Positions 4,847 through 5,359 of a stretch of DNA of 5,359 nt are shown here, one piece after another. The translations under genes were made by a program, and so were the position numbers. The first letter of the stretch is position 1, and each line of letters opens with the position of its first letter. Source of the DNA: DAOVQB01 sp023128935. Its GTDB lineage: Bacteria; Eisenbacteria; RBG-16-71-46; CAIMUX01; WJJG01. The DNA lies in contig DAOVQB010000250.1 in assembly GCA_030628905.1 (NCBI GenBank), forward strand, positions 1 to 5,359, read 5' to 3'. The notes beneath the pieces are model-generated. The model was not told the origin of the DNA and made no database searches. It saw only the letters and a program-made list of their open reading frames with translations.

Positions 4847-5359
4847 ATTTCGCGAGATCATTCATCAAAGGATTGTCGACTCGCTGGCTGCTCCGATACC
4901 GGCTTTTACACGCCGTGATCTGCGCATTCCCGCAGTGCCGGGAAAAGCGATCGCGGTGATTGGGATGCGCCGCACAGGAAAGACGACCTTCTTATGGCAG
5001 ACCCTTGCTGATCGATTAGATCAGGGGACGCCACGCGAGGGTCTTCTCCACTTCTCCTTCGAAGACGAACGCTTGGCGGGGATGACGACTGCGGATCTGT
5101 CGCTCGTGGTCGAGGAGTATTACCGTCTCCACCCGGAGTGGCGCGACCAGCATCAAGCTGTCTTCTTTCTTGATGAAATCCAGGTTGTGCCAGGGTGGGA
5201 GATGTTTGCCCGTCGGTTGCTTGACACGGAGAAGGTTGAGCTCTTCCTTTCAGGGTCCTCGGCGCGACTCCTTTCGCGCAAAGTGGCGACAAGTATGCGC
5301 GGGCGAGCCATGGAGGTTCTTGTCCACCCGTTCAGTTTTCGGGAGGCCTTGCGGCATCA
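4836..5359 (+). CDS. COG1373 / AAA_14 ATPase (DUF4143-type), C-terminus cut off by window edge
   Basis: Seen: 174 complete codons from the ATG at 4836, open to the right edge. The frame closes upstream at 4812-4814 and this is the first ATG. Walker A is GMRRTGKTT (43-51), with FSFEDERL (73-80) after it. Walker B is AVFFLDEIQ (108-116). A sensor-1-like LSGSSARLLSRK (138-149) and RGRAMEVLVHPFSFREAL (155-172) complete the nucleotide-binding core as found in AAA_14 proteins. Family knowledge: complete members are about 380-450 residues and end in a DUF4143 domain with a restriction-endonuclease-like fold. They are common, strongly mobile and of largely unknown role. Only the ATPase half is visible, so the second domain is assumed. 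The gene stands alone behind its own promoter and is probably unrelated to its left neighbours. Confidence 0.92.
   Translation, partial: MEGQFREIIHQRIVDSLAAPIPAFTRRDLRIPAVPGKAIAVIGMRRTGKTTFLWQTLADRLDQGTPREGLLHFSFEDERLAGMTTADLSLVVEEYYRLHPEWRDQHQAVFFLDEIQVVPGWEMFARRLLDTEKVELFLSGSSARLLSRKVATSMRGRAMEVLVHPFSFREALRH

Noticed and set aside
4768..4959. 63-codon plus-strand frame
   Set aside because: It overlaps the promoter, palindrome and first 41 codons of the ATPase in another frame; no ribosome site or domain.
4906..5292. 128-codon minus-strand frame
   Set aside because: Antisense to the ATPase core with its Walker A and B motifs; the composition (Ser/Pro/Arg-rich) is typical of a shadow frame.

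Overview
The window is about 5.4 kb of bacterial DNA with moderately high GC. It carries seven protein-coding genes: one cut off at each end and five complete. There are no rRNA or tRNA genes, CRISPR arrays, transposases or integrases. The family mix (COG2509 flavoprotein, DUF5671 membrane protein, HicB-like/DinB fusion, COG1373 ATPase) would suit Chloroflexota or a similar deep-branching environmental lineage. That is a weak inference, because all of these families are spread across phyla.

Left part (1-1311): the 5' two thirds of a minus-strand COG2509 FAD-dependent dehydrogenase runs off the left edge. About 290 bp of divergent intergenic DNA follows, with candidate promoters facing both ways. 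Middle (1312-2405): a translationally coupled pair encodes a DUF5671 four-helix membrane protein and a single-pass, pseudopilin-like protein, overlapping by four bases (GTGA). They look like one envelope-associated unit.

Right-middle (2406-4663): three single plus-strand genes are separated by intergenic DNA. They encode a two-TM UPF0145 (YbjQ-like) protein, an unrecognised 154-residue protein with a faint PD-(D/E)XK look, and a HicB-like/DinB fusion. The spacers are not random. The leader of the DUF5671 gene recurs at 2451-2546. A 71-bp element about 80% identical, with a 23-bp identical core and a conserved stem-loop, recurs at 2543-2613 and 3257-3327. Shorter pieces of the same module recur at 3823-3850 and 3866-3883, where they form the start of the DinB-type gene. 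This looks like a region of accessory genes assembled between related spacer sequences.

Right end (4664-5359): a COG1373 (AAA_14) ATPase runs off the right edge. Its strong sigma70-type promoter places the transcript start about at the ATG, so the mRNA is probably leaderless. A perfect 19-bp palindrome is centred exactly on that ATG, suggesting a tightly controlled and perhaps autoregulated gene.

No established multi-gene system can be named here. The most unusual signals are the repeated spacer module and the start-codon palindrome of the ATPase gene.
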